Shown: positions 49,625-60,648 of the stretch, piece by piece
Layout: the number at the start of each line of letters is the position of its first letter
Position numbering within the stretch: position 1 is the stretch's first letter
Notes under the pieces: generated by a model
What the model was told of the DNA's origin: nothing
Databases searched by the model: none
Seen by the model: only the letters and a program-made list of their open reading frames with translations
DNA from: Sisyra terminalis
Lineage: Eukaryota > Arthropoda > Insecta > Neuroptera > Sisyridae
Reading direction: 5' to 3'
Length of the DNA: 64,000 nucleotides
Assembly: GCA_958496175.1 (NCBI GenBank)
Contig: OY292274.1
Span: 70,814,630-70,878,629, forward strand
Position numbers and translations under genes: made by a program

Positions 49625-50019
49625 ATTACGAAATACAAACGATACATCGATTTTTTCAAACATCGATATATCGTTAGTAAACATCAATGTTGAAATCCAA
49701 ATCATCGATTATATTAAAGCCCCATCTTCTGTTCCATTTTTGATCTACCACTACCATCTACCTCTATGAGTCGATTTGTGAACTTGGTCAATTATTCATA
49801 TAACGCATAAGATTATAAACTGACGAATTTTACATTTTTACGGTATAGTATTTGACTATTAAAAAAATATTTTATTTAAAGATATTTAAATGTTGGTAAA
49901 AAAATCGATATATCGTTACTAAACATCGATGTTTTTCTGGGCAGCTTTGCTTTTCACAAAATTAGTGTGTATTTTTATTTTTCTGGATAAAATATTCTTA
50001 AAATTGAATTTGATTTCAG

Positions 50020-50147
50020 CTATGGCTGTAGCATTAAGTGCATCGAATGTACCGACAATTCCTATAAATAGACCTTTCTATTTCGTTCTTCTATACAAAC
50101 CAGGAAATTTGCCAGTGTTTTCTGGTCGCGTGAAAACACTTGAATAA
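50020..50147 (+). CDS. Serpin alternative last exon 3
   Basis: Acceptor gatttcag ends at 50019. The phase-1 frame begins A-M-A-V-A-L-S-A-S-N, with nominal P1-P1' Leu-Ser, and continues N-R-P-F-Y-F-V-L-L-Y and V-F-S-G-R-V to TAA at 50147. Leu at P1 suggests an elastase- or chymotrypsin-like target. The loop to N-R-P-F is 16 residues. An AATAAA overlaps the stop codon (50143-50148), too close to be the obvious polyadenylation signal but notable. It shares the S-A-S-N loop motif with exon 5. Confidence 0.9.
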
Positions 50148-50318
50148 AAAAAAAAAAATTTTTTTTTTTGTAAAATACTACAAAAAGAAATTATTCACTT
50201 CTATTAAAACTTGATATATTTACTTCTTTTTTTTATTTAATTTCACTTCCTTCACTTCTCTAACAATTTTTTCAAGTGATCTGAATTTTTTGGTCTCAAC
50301 AATCGAATTTGATTTCAG

Positions 50319-50479
50319 TTTTCGGTTCGGCAACAAGTGGATCGAATATTGAAAAAACGTACATAAATGTTGACAGATCTTTTTATTATGTGCTTATGTA
50401 CAAATCCGAACATTTGCCAGTGTTTGTTGGCCGCTTGAAATATTTGGACGAAAAATATTTTTTTGTTCCTGAATATTGA
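50319..50479 (+). CDS. Serpin alternative last exon 4
   Basis: Acceptor gatttcag ends at 50318. The phase-1 frame begins V-F-G-S-A-T-S-G-S-N (nominal P1-P1' Thr-Ser), with D-R-S-F-Y-Y-V-L-M-Y and V-F-V-G-R-L near the end. It closes with a longer tail, F-F-V-P-E-Y, at the stop 50479. The conserved Pro of the R-P-F motif is Ser here, as in exon 5. It appears to be a tandem relative of the decayed exon at 50609 and of exon 5, sharing T-S-x-S-N. Confidence 0.9.
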
Positions 50480-50608
50480 TTTTCATACGAAAATTGTAAA
50501 ATTTATCAAATATATTTTGAGCTTGTAAATTTTTATTTATTTTCGGCAAAAAAAAAATAACTAAATTTTCTCTTTCCCATCAATTCTGACCAAGGAATTA
50601 GACTTTAG

Positions 50609-50691
50609 TTATTGGTGCAACAAGTGAATCAAATATTGCAAATTTTCCAGTTTCAACAATAACACAAATTGCATTTATTCTAAACAATTAG
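50609..50691 (+). pseudogene. Decayed serpin alternative exon between exons 4 and 5
   Basis: After an acceptor-like ctttag (ends 50608), the phase-1 frame reads V-I-G-A-T-S-E-S-N-I. This matches the T-S-x-S-N loop of exons 4 and 5, then degrades and stops at 50691 without the R-P-F block or the F-x-G-R end. Its place and spacing (about 130 bp after exon 4) fit a tandem duplicate that lost its 3' half. If spliced it would give a truncated serpin lacking the last strands. Confidence 0.7.
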
Positions 50692-50864
50692 CTCAAACTC
50701 AGTAAATTTGTTCCAAATTTATTTCAATCAAAAAACCAATTTTCTATTGGCTACTGTACCTTTCAAGCGAATTTAGAACCTATTTAAAAAAAAAAAAAAA
50801 GTTTCATTGTTGAAAATAGTTAGGAACAAGTTAAAAAAAGTTCAAAAATTGCATTTTATTTCAG

Positions 50865-51025
50865 CCACATTTCAAGTGACAAGTGCATCGAATGCGGAAT
50901 TCGTACGTTTGGACAAATCTTTTTACTATGCACTTCTCTATCGACCAACGAATTTGTCCATTTTTGTTGGACGCCTAACACAATTGGAAGACAAAAATTT
51001 ATTCGTTCATACAGAGGACGAATGA
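50865..51025 (+). CDS. Serpin alternative last exon 5
   Basis: Acceptor atttcag ends at 50864. The phase-1 frame begins A-T-F-Q-V-T-S-A-S-N (nominal P1-P1' Thr-Ser), then D-K-S-F-Y-Y-A-L-L-Y and I-F-V-G-R-L, with an acidic tail ending H-T-E-D-E at the stop 51025. An AATAAA near 51047 could end the transcript. It closely resembles exons 3 and 4 and the decayed exon, so the 50.0-51.0 kb block looks like a recent tandem expansion. Confidence 0.9.
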
Positions 51026-51135
51026 AATTTGCATTTAACCTGATGATTAAATAAATAAAAAAAAAAATCTCTACGCATTATTTCATATAAATCCTTCTCA
51101 TTAATGTATCAACTATTGCTTTTTGTACTATGAAT

Positions 51136-51440
51136 TTAAAAATAAATAAATTGACAATTAAATTTCTCATATTTCCTAATATTTTCCATAACATACAAAC
51201 CATAGAGATGTAATATAGAGGACTGGTATTGAATTTTTTTTTTTGACCTCAAACTTAATTCAGAAATCCTATCTCTTTCCAACTGTCTTTTTACTTCAAC
51301 ATCATACTCAATCGAAACGACTATCATCACTATGCGCATGATCAACTTAGAAAAACAAAGATAGAATCTCCAAATTTTGAGATGAATTATTGGGTCATTA
51401 ATTATATACAACATAAGCATTCCATTCTGCATCTTTGTGA
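51136..51440. repeat. Arm of an inverted duplication shared with 52320-52600
   Basis: Minus-strand translation here (R-Q-L-E-R-D-R-I-S-E-L ... R-S-K-K-K-I) matches the plus-strand translation at about 52480-52600 (R-Q-L-K-R-N-R-L-S-E-S ... R-S-K-K-K-I), and the DNA matches too (agagatgtaatatagag / agagatgtagtatagag). No known protein resembles it. Confidence 0.6.
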
Positions 51441-51699
51441 TACAATAAATAAAAAATCAAAAAATCAATTATGAAATTCTAAAATATAAGCCACGATAGT
51501 ACCGGACCTCCTCACCATGAGCGCTGGCGTCGTTTTATCTATTACAATCTATACACCAATATATACTATAACAATCATAGAAATGAATTTCAAAGATTCC
51601 CTTTCATTTCTGACAAAAATTGGTAACGTAAAACAAAAAACAAAATCTAATCAAGGTTTTGAATTTTCCGCCATTTTTTTTTAATAATCGCAATCATTT

Positions 51700-52320
51700 T
51701 GCCAAATATTGTGTCTTTTTTCATCGTAAATATTTGCCCCAATGTTTTATCTTTGTTGTACCATATGTTCACTAGAAACTAATTTAGAGATTAATTTCAC
51801 ATAAATACCAACATTAGAGATAAAAAATAATTAATTTTGGTAAAAAATACTAAAACAAATACCTTTTAAGGTGAAAAAAAAGAAGTTTATTAATAAATAT
51901 CACACGTACGCTTTCCTATCCGAACTTATACAACTACCATAGAGGTCAAAAAATTTTTTTTCCGCTAACTTTGAACAGTTATACTGTGTATATAATATAT
52001 AGAATATACGGCGGTCCAATTTATGTAGTATAGTTCAATATACACAATAATACATAAAAATTATACGTGACGTATTGCCCAGATACGTATTTCGATTGCC
52101 AAGCAATCTTCCTCAGTGGTCATCAAGTAGTTTGAATCACTCCGTAATTGCTTTGTGATGATTCATCACAAACTACTGAGGTAGATTGCTGAGCAATCGA
52201 AATACGTATCTGGACAATACGTCGTCACAAATATTTTTGTTTGAACTTCTGTTCAAATTTATGTTTATGGTATGATTTTTATATATTATTATATTAAATA
52301 TACTACATAAATATATTATG
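51700..52320. repeat. Segment duplicated from 42285-42560 plus a family 2 foldback
   Basis: The stretch tttttcatcgtaaatatttg ... cacataaataccaacatta matches the sequence just before the family 4 insertion at 42566. The adjoining family 2 foldback (about 51975-52320) is intact here. Confidence 0.7.
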
Positions 52321-52620
52321 TACATACCATAGAGATGTAGTATAGAGTTGCAATGTTATACATAACCAATGCTTTCTTAATGGTCCAACAAATCATCTCA
52401 AATTTTGGAGTTTTTATCTTTGTCGATCTAATTAGATCATCCATATTGGCACGACAATTATTTTGACCAAGTTAGTTAAAATGAAACGACAGTTAAAAAG
52501 AAATAGGCTTTCCGAATCAATTTCGAGATCAAAAAAAAAAATTAAAGTGTATATGAGTCCTATACTACACTTCTATGATACCTATTTAACTCCTATAAAA
52601 ATTTTGCCAATAACGTTTTT
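52320..52620. repeat. Second arm of the inverted duplication with 51136-51440
   Basis: See the partner entry. It lies between serpin alternative exons 5 and 6 and shows no start-to-stop gene that I would support. Confidence 0.55.
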
Positions 52621-53234
52621 CCACCAAAAAAAAAAAAATCAACGGTTTAAAATCGATAAATCAAGATTTAAAAAAAAATCCTCATATTAAAAAAAAAAAC
52701 ACTAAAATTTAACAAGGACGTTTCGTAATTTTTCGATACTAAAACATTGAATAAAAATACACGTAGGCCTTGGGCACAGCCTACGTAGAGACTTTTAAGT
52801 AAAAAAAACCGAGGTAGGCTGTGAATAAAGCATACTTGATATTCTTGAATATTAAAAAAAAAAAAAAAAGACGTCAAGAAACAATGAGATAAACTTGAGT
52901 ACCCATATTAAGCGCTAGGAGTTTCAACTACCTGTTGCTTTAAACTCCAGTGGCATAAAAACAATTACGAGATGACAGAAATCTAGTTAAAGGTATAACG
53001 TTTAAGAAAAATTACAAATTTTGTATGTGGAAAATTTTTCAACAAAAAGGGCTTCGATTTGACTTAATGACTTAAGGATGAGTATTACGTAAATTATCCA
53101 AAGACAATCAAGTTGCCATTGATGAAACCAAGATCCTAACAAATGAAAATCGGTTTCGTTAAAAAGAGCAGAGCAAACCCCGATTTTAATTAAAAAAAAT
53201 GCCCCTATTATATTAATAACTTTATTTTTTTTTC

Positions 53235-53505
53235 TTTTAAATACGAAGAAAATTCAGGTTATTTAAGATCTTTTTTTTTTATTTATTTTTTATTTAATAT
53301 TTTGACTATTCAATTAGCTACGTTTCGTTACATATGGTAACTTCCTCAGGCTTCTTGATTCTATCTAGATAAAATAAAATTTTATTTTTGCGAATCAAGA
53401 AGCCTGAGGAAGTTACCATATGTAACGAAATGTAGCTAATTGAATAGTAAAAATATTAAATAAAAAAAAACGATCTTAAACCACCTGAATTTTCTTCTTA
53501 TTTAA
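53235..53505. repeat. Family 6 foldback element
   Basis: Arms with gctacgtttcgttacatatg and aggcttcttgattc face their complements around a 30-bp AT spacer, about 150 bp before alternative exon 6. Confidence 0.8.
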
Positions 53506-53660
53506 AAAATATAAAAGCTGAGATAAAACTATAAAATTAATAACTATAAAATCCTTAATACCAACCCTCTCAAAAGCATCAATAATTCAATGAAATTTCA
53601 CATCATAAAAGGTCAAATATAATTTTTGCTTTACTAATATCAATAACGTCTTTTTTTCAG

Positions 53661-53818
53661 TCCTGTTACAAATAAGAATTTCCAGTGGATATCGAAATGA
53701 AAATCTACAAATTTTCTTTGACCGGCCATTTTATTACACCCTACTGAACAAATCAAAGAACATACCAATATTTATTGGACGTTTGAAAAGACCGAAACTA
53801 AAATTCCGCGCTCCATAA
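53661..53818 (+). CDS. Serpin alternative last exon 6 (Arg at P1)
   Basis: Acceptor tttttttcag ends at 53660. The phase-1 frame begins V-L-L-Q-I-R-I-S-S-G, placing Arg at nominal P1, the usual mark of an inhibitor of trypsin-like or clip-domain proteases. D-R-P-F-Y-Y-T-L-L and I-F-I-G-R-L follow, with a basic tail to the stop at 53818. The loop to D-R-P-F is 20 residues. Polyadenylation signals (AATAAA near 53898 and a run near 53950) lie just downstream. Confidence 0.9.
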
Positions 53819-54005
53819 ACATCAATTATTTATTTATGTACAAATATGAACGATAATAATTAATTCACTTGGACTGTACAAATATTTTATTTCAACAAAA
53901 ATAAATTTACGCTTTAAAACTTTTCTTCGCATCCTTTTCCTTATATACTTGCTACTCAATAAATAAATAAATAAATTTGTTTTTTTTTTTTTTATTTTTT
54001 TGCAG

Positions 54006-54136
54006 TTGGATTTATTGCATTAGCCGCATTTCCGCATGCACGCAGAGTCGTCATCAATCACTCATTTCATTTCAGTGTCGTCCACCAACCGACCAACTTG
54101 CCAATCTTCGTTGGTCGACTTCAGTCGTTTTCATAG
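54006..54136 (+). CDS. Serpin alternative last exon 7
   Basis: Acceptor ttgcag ends at 54005. The phase-1 frame begins V-G-F-I-A-L-A-A-F-P-H-A-R-R. The nominal P1 is Leu, but an Arg-Arg pair further along could be an alternative site. N-H-S-F-H-F-S-V-V-H and I-F-V-G-R-L then lead to a stop at 54136. AATAAA near 54306 may end the transcript. It is the last intact exon of the set that I can find. Confidence 0.88.
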
Positions 54137-54709
54137 TTAATCAATTGAGATTGTAGAAAATCAAAAAAAAAAAAAAAAAAAAAATTAAGACTAAGTTTGA
54201 CTTTCTAGTCTTATTATATCCCGTTAACGGATACTTCAGTAAGATACCTAGTACTGCTAAATATTATATAAAATTTATACATTTTCACACTACTCTAGGA
54301 CTCAAATAAATTTATATCAAACTTTTTTTACAAAAAAAAAAAATAATAATAATAATAATATCACTACCCTCAATTCCTAATTCCCCACCTAAACTAGTTA
54401 GTAAAGAGACCTTTGTTAAGATAGCATCCAACTTTTAAAAATTAAAATTTTAAAAAAAATTTTAGATTGACTTGTTTGCACCGAAAAAAAAATCGTTTGT
54501 ACCTCAACCGAAAAAAAAGTTTTAAATTTTTAAAAAATCAATAGCCCCCTCACCCCAATTGGGAGATGGGGCTTGCCACGTGGAGGATTGTACCGAAAAA
54601 ATTTCATTTCTAACTTTAACCCAAAAAAAAATATGAAAGATTTTGTGAATGTATTTATTCCATTGTTGCATTTTATAACGACTGTTGTATTATTACAACT
54701 GTATATATA

Positions 54710-55287
54710 CTAGTTGATCCTCGCGACTTCGTCTGCGTAACGTAGTTGTAGATTATATTTCCTTTTTAGACTTGCTATTTGTGGTGGTGTGTGAAAATTT
54801 TTATTCTTATTTCTTTTATGAAAAACATAATCATATTTAAAAACACTTATTTCACACACACATAATATTTCAAAGAGGCAATTTTTTAAAATTTAAATTG
54901 AATTTACTATGCTTTTTTATCAGTTCAACTAAAAATATTTTTACGGATTATTTTATAACTTTTTATTACCTTGACAATGATATATAACTCGCCTGTCTAA
55001 AAAAAAAAAATTATATTTTCATCCCTAGGGAATACCTTTCCTTATTATTTTTTTGGAACGATAAGTAGCCTATAGTCTGTGGGAAATTGTGCTGTATCAT
55101 AATACCAAATTTTATTAAATTCGGTTGTTCCGTTCTTTTGTTAAATCAGGACACACAGACAGACAGACAAAAATTTTAAAAATGTTGAATTTGGAATAAG
55201 GGCCTCTTGAAACAAATATTTACCCTAAAATTAGGTTCAAAACCGAAATGTACAGACAGACGTAAGAATTTTATATATTAGTATAGA
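54710..55287 (-). mobile_element. Non-autonomous Helitron-like element, both ends present
   Basis: On the minus strand it starts TCTATACTAATATATAAA after an A and ends with gaagtcgcgaggatcaactag before a T. The 578-bp element shares its 5' body with the copies at 7871 and 26694. It carries no transposase. Confidence 0.7.
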
Positions 55288-55557
55288 TATAGATATATGA
55301 TTATAACGGTTTTTGTAAATGTAATTAAACTCTAATTATTTCATTGTTAAAACAGCAAAAACGGTTGAGGTAAAAACGAATTTTTCTAGGAAATCTTCCG
55401 GGTGCTGGTCTCTAGTTGAAAGTACCGGATGAATTTTCATTTGTACCTCAACCGGAAAGGAAATAGAGTTTCCCGAGTACTACAGATTTTCCTTGAGAGA
55501 TTTTCCAAATCTTAAATTGGTACAATATAGCTACTGTGCCGCTGAGGATTGTACCGT

Positions 55558-56240
55558 CAAAAATTTCGATTTCCATTTAAAAAACATGGGAACAATATTA
55601 TTTTGGACTTTGGAATTTTATAGCTCACGTTGGTGACAATATTTCAGAATGACCAAGGTATATTCTTGTAGAAAATTGAACGATCTACAAAAAAGGTCTC
55701 GTACAAGTTTTCGATATATTTATTCCTTCAAAAGTTATTCGAGATCAAAGTTGAACTAAAGGGAAATTTTTATATTTTTCAATTTTTTGACGCAACCATC
55801 AATTTTATGAGAAAATTTTGTAGGACATTTTTTGTAGAGCCCTTTTTTTCCTATAACTTATCTCCATAAAAGTTTTTGATATTTTTCACAGGTCCTAAGT
55901 TATTTGCATTAAACTGAAAAGTCCCTGAATTATTATATTTTTGACATAGAAATTATTTTCTTTATTTTAATTAAATAACTTTGGACCTGTGAAAAATATC
56001 AAAAACTTTTATGGAGATAAGTTATAGAAAAAAAAGCGCTCTACAAAAAAGGTCCTATAAAATTTTCTCATAAAATTGATGGTTGAATAAAAAATTGAAA
56101 AAATATTACAATTTCTCTTTAGTTCAATTTTGACCTCGTATAACTTTTGAAGGAATAAATATACCAAAAACTTGTACGAGACCTTTTTTGTAGATCGTTC
56201 AATTTTCTACAAGAATATACCTTGGTCATTCCGAAATACA
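55558..56240. repeat. Family 1 foldback element, both tips missing
   Basis: Arms from tttccatttaaaaaacatgg to ccttggtcattccgaaata. The outer gactgattc tips are absent. Confidence 0.75.
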
Positions 56241-56284
56241 GATACTAATAAAAAAATAGATACTGTGAAAAAAAAAATACGATA

Positions 56285-58240
56285 AAGGTTGTCACCTCCA
56301 TTAATCCCTTACTATAGGGATTAGGGGTGTAAGTTTAGATGTATGGATCTTAGATCAAAAACCATAAAAACAAGGTAAGATTGCTTCATTAGACGCGAGT
56401 GCAGTTTTCAAATGCCCAATCGATTAAATCCTTTGAAATAATAATTGTTTTTCACTCACATGTATGTGTTTTCATTATTTATTCTCTCTCTTTATCAATA
56501 TATGACTCATTTATTTTGAAAATGAGTTAAGTCCATTTCAAGAACAATCCCTATAGTGTTATCATTTTTAACCATAGGAACTATGGAAGATACTAAGGAG
56601 GAGGAGGGAATAATTGGCGTTTTTGTTAAAATCAGTAATTTCTGAAATCTTAGCAGTCAAATAATTAACATACTTTGTTCTAGTTACAAGAAAAATCACC
56701 ATATTGACCATGCTTAAAATGAACTTACGCCACTTTCAAAATAAATGAACCAAATTTATTTTTTTGGGAAAGTGAATTTTTTGCGGGGGAACGAGGGGGT
56801 GGCGCCTCTCGGTGACGGATTTTTTGGTGAAAATTATGTTTGAGACCTATTCTATCAATAAATAAAAAAATTACTTCTACTTAGGTACATTTTGAAGAGT
56901 CCATATAAGCAAGGGAAAAAAATCATCAAATGACTTTTATTTTCTCCAATTTTTTTGGTTGCGGGGGAGGGGGGAGATCAAGTTTTCTTACTACTATCAA
57001 TTATTGCTATATACAAGTAATTCAACGTTCTATACTCTATCTGAAAAAATGCAACCACTTTTACGCTACTGCAACTGTAAATTATTGGTATCAGCATTTA
57101 AATATTTGTAGTTTGTGTCATATAAGACTTTAGAAAAATTCCGTATGGTTTCATAATTTCAATCTTAAATTTTCATAAAAGAACATACAATTTTATTCCA
57201 ACTACCAAGAAAAAAAACTTTCGACTTACATTTTCCATTCATTTGACTAGAAATCCAAACGCCATCTATTACCAAAATGGAGTCACCAAAAAATCAACGC
57301 CAACTCGTTTGCACGCAATTGTCACCGTAGACAATCTGTAAAAAAAAAATGAATTCTTTCAGAGACTTTTCCAATGAAAAAATCAATCAACCGCATTGCA
57401 AATTCAATCGAAACAAATTTAAAAACATATAAACTAACGAGCAACAAGTGTTTCAAAGACTAATTCCATAGTTAACTAGACAATAACTCAAATAAAACTC
57501 AGTCACCTCCATCAAACATTGATGGGACAAACTCGACAAACAATTTCCGCAAAAAAATTCCCCAAATTTGAGTTGAACCACCAAAAAAATATTTCAATGC
57601 CTTACAGTTACGATTTGTTGTAAACTTTTGCAACTTAAATCAAATCAAAACAAATTTTTTTTCAAGTTTCCAATCAGCCGGTTTTACCTTATGCAAGAAT
57701 ATATGGCCAAAAAGGGACAAATATTTAATCCAACAATATCAAAATATTTCACTTACATGAATCGAGAAAATACTTTCCACAAGTAGTTGGACACTTACAA
57801 AACACTTTTCAAAAAAAAAATCCACAAAATCAAATTTTTTTCCACGAAAACTTCACAAATTAATCATCGAAAAAATCATATCACAAATGAATTACTTGAC
57901 AATCAAGATCTGACTGAAACTATGCGCAAACGACCCAAATTAATGCCACTACGAAAAAGCAGCCTGCTTAGACTAATTTCGAATTTTGTCTTAGAAAATA
58001 ATAAATATTTTTCTTTGGTGATTCTTAAAAAAATTGTCTTCTTATCCACTTTAAAAATACAATTTACACATGCTTCCTATATTCCTAAACCGGAAAACCA
58101 TTAATTTTCGACAGTTTTAATAGTTTTCACAGCTCTTTGCTTCAGTTTGAATTAAATGGACAACCAATAAAGATTCAGTACGTGTAAAGTTTTTTAGCGA
58201 TAATGCGCCACTAGTGACCGAAATAATTACTAATCCTATA
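56285..58240. repeat. Two-kilobase dispersed repeat, copy 3
   Basis: Matches copy 1 over its whole length (ggattaggggtgtaagttta to tactaatcctata). The minus-strand exon-like segment is 57230-57335 (106 bp) with conserved acceptor and donor; its frame has a stop. Confidence 0.8.
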
Positions 58241-58344
58241 TTCAAGTTTTTGAGGTCACGAGTACCAACAAATTGGGTATCTTGGTCGTTCTCCTGTTAT
58301 CTATTCTTCGTGAAATAAAAGAACAAATACACAGTATCTTAGAT

Positions 58345-58850
58345 CAGTGGCGTCACTAGGAGGATATGCAGGTGGTGCGGACCGCACCAGGTGACACAAA
58401 AATGCAAAATATCACTGTCTATGATGCCATGCCTCTCCAAGGTTTAGCCTCATGCGCCACAAGACGTTTCCAGAAGAAATTCGTATATATCTTCAGACTG
58501 ATTCAAATTTCAAAATTCTTCGTATGACGTCATTTTTTTTTTTCTAATGGGGCAACCTGTGTAATTTATAAACCTTGATGCCTCTCCATGAAATTATGGC
58601 TTTACAAGTCATTTTGAAAAAAAAGAATAGGAAAGCTTTTGCTGAAAATGCTTCGTATGTGATTTATTTTGGAACTCTTGAGACAATGTTTTCCTTCTTT
58701 GCTGCTTCCCCTCACCGATGGAATGTTTTAATGGACCACACTGGAGTCGTTATTAAAAAATCCGCAGAAGTCGCAGATTGCAAATTTTATCAAATACCAA
58801 GAAAATTTCATAAAATCTATCTCAGTACCAGATTGGCACCCTAAAACTTC
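58345..58850 (+). mobile_element. hAT transposon relic (ZMYM1/DUF4371-type transposase fragment)
   Basis: The start cagtggcgtcactaggagga looks like a hAT terminal repeat. An ORF (58575-58844) contains F-G-T-L-E-T-M-F-S-F-F-A-A-S-P-H-R-W, resembling the F-F-x-S-S-x-x-R-W segment of DUF4371/ZMYM1-like transposases, followed by V-I-K-K-S-A-E. The rest of the transposase is missing, and the matching 3' terminal repeat was not found. A 90-bp block inside it (58490-58570) recurs inverted at 62225-62315. Confidence 0.55.
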
Positions 58851-59259
58851 CCCATTTTCCAACTGTCAATTTGTAATCTTTGAATCCAATTATAATGCAT
58901 AGAAGTGCATTACAATTACTTTATCACTCACTACTTAAACCAATTTTTGTTAACACCTTCTTGCTTTCCATTTTTAATACAAAATTAAATTTTATTAAAT
59001 GTTTGTTTTAATAAAATAAGTTAACTACCTCTTGCATTTTCCTTCAGTTCAAAACTAAGAATTTTTAGACCCTAAAATATATTTTAAGTAAATCTAGTAT
59101 GCACTGCATTTAGCGGATTGCCGCTTGTACTAGTGTTTCGTATAGGCAACCAAACATACAGCGCCGTCTTTTGAAATTATTTGAACATAAGTTTCGTATA
59201 AAACGTTGGCCATGGCCACGGTTTGTAAATTACACTTGCAAAATTACCATTTTGCAAAA

Positions 59260-59755
59260 CTTTATTGATAATTTTATAGAAAATTAAACGCTCTACAAAA
59301 AAGGTCCTTAATATTATTTTCGTCAATCTCACCATTTCGAAGAAATTGACGATTGAAGTTTGATTTTTTTTGAAAGAAAAATTGTGTGATTTGCTTATGA
59401 ATTTTTTAACTCGCGAACCAATATAAATTATGAAATGGGCAATACATAATTTTGTAGGAAATTTAATGCTTTTAAATGATTTTTTTTTCCCAAATCTAAT
59501 ATTCCCTATTCAGTTGTATTTTTGTGGTATCATGAAGTTTATAAAGTGTATAAATAATGTGATCAATTAGGAATTGCAAATATTGAGCTATCTTAAACAT
59601 ACAATTTCAGGGGGGGGGAGTGTAATATTAGGTTTCACCTCTTCAGACATATCTCAAAAAAAATCTTTTATCTAAGTTTGAAAGTTTTAAGGTTTGGTTT
59701 CCTACTGGGGATTGATAGATATTATCTAAGGAATTGACATATATTATCTTGCCCG
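59260..59755. repeat. Right arm of the long-distance inverted repeat
   Basis: Complement of 47285-47790, including cgctctacaaaaaaggtcct and ttgtgtgatttgcttatgaa. A solo family 1 end (about 59770-59880) follows. Confidence 0.8.
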
Positions 59756-59892
59756 ATTTTGTCTTCTGAACTTAATATTTATATTAAGAGCTTAAATTTT
59801 CAAAGAATTTTTTTTGGTCATTCCCAACAATATTTTCGGTATAATTAAGAAAAAAAAATCATCAATTTTTTTGAATTAGTCTAATATATATA

Positions 59893-60045
59893 ATTATATT
59901 TTTTGTGAATCAAAAAAGCCTGATGAAGTTATGATACGTAACGAAACGTAGCTAATTGAATATTAAATAAAAATCCGATCTGAAACAACCTGAATTCTAT
60001 TCTTATTTAAAAAAAAATAAAAGCTGAGATATGAATTTTATCATC
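59893..60045. repeat. Family 6 foldback, single arm
   Basis: aaaaaagcctgatgaagtta and gtaacgaaacgtagctaatt are present once, without the opposing arm. Confidence 0.65.
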
Positions 60046-60049
60046 TATA

Positions 60050-60645
60050 AAATCTAATTTTTGTTGCAATAAAATATTTATGATTTGATACAAGTAGTTT
60101 TCTATACAAGTCATTTTCTGATTACATCGTATACTCTACTTTGTTTTTCAAGCATTCGCGAATTTGAGCTAATGGTTTATCTTTTATCGCTACATATTAA
60201 CTATAACCGATTTATTCGCGAATTGACTTAAAAATGGAGCAGAAAATGAGATGTAGAGTTAGTGGTTTGCACAGAAGCTACTTGTACCCAAGCTTTTATC
60301 CATTATTGTATTTTTTCTTCCCAATTATGCTTTACAATGTATGAACTAAATTATTGTTTTTGATAAGAAAATTTTATCAACGACTTGCAGTAAACGAATA
60401 CTTTATCGATAATAAGTTATGTTAATATTATGATAAGTAGAAATAATGGTAAATGATATTTTTTAATTAGGAAATTTTTAATGTTGCATCATATTTTTTT
60501 GAAGTATGTAGTACAGTAAATAGTATTTTTTTTAAATTATTCCTAGTGATAACAAATGTATTTGTAAAACTTTTACTTATAACTTTTCATTTAAATTAAA
60601 ATTTAATCATATAATAACCCATTTTTCAAAAGAATTTACTATTAA
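60050..60645. other. AT-rich stretch without recognised features
   Basis: I see no ORF, exon signature or repeat match in this part. Confidence 0.5.
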
Positions 60646-60648
60646 TAT

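Noticed and set aside
59095..59170. Possible further serpin cassette near 59.1 kb
   Set aside because: A G-L-P-L-V-L-V-F-like reading has no R-P-F block or G-R before a stop, so the resemblance is chance.
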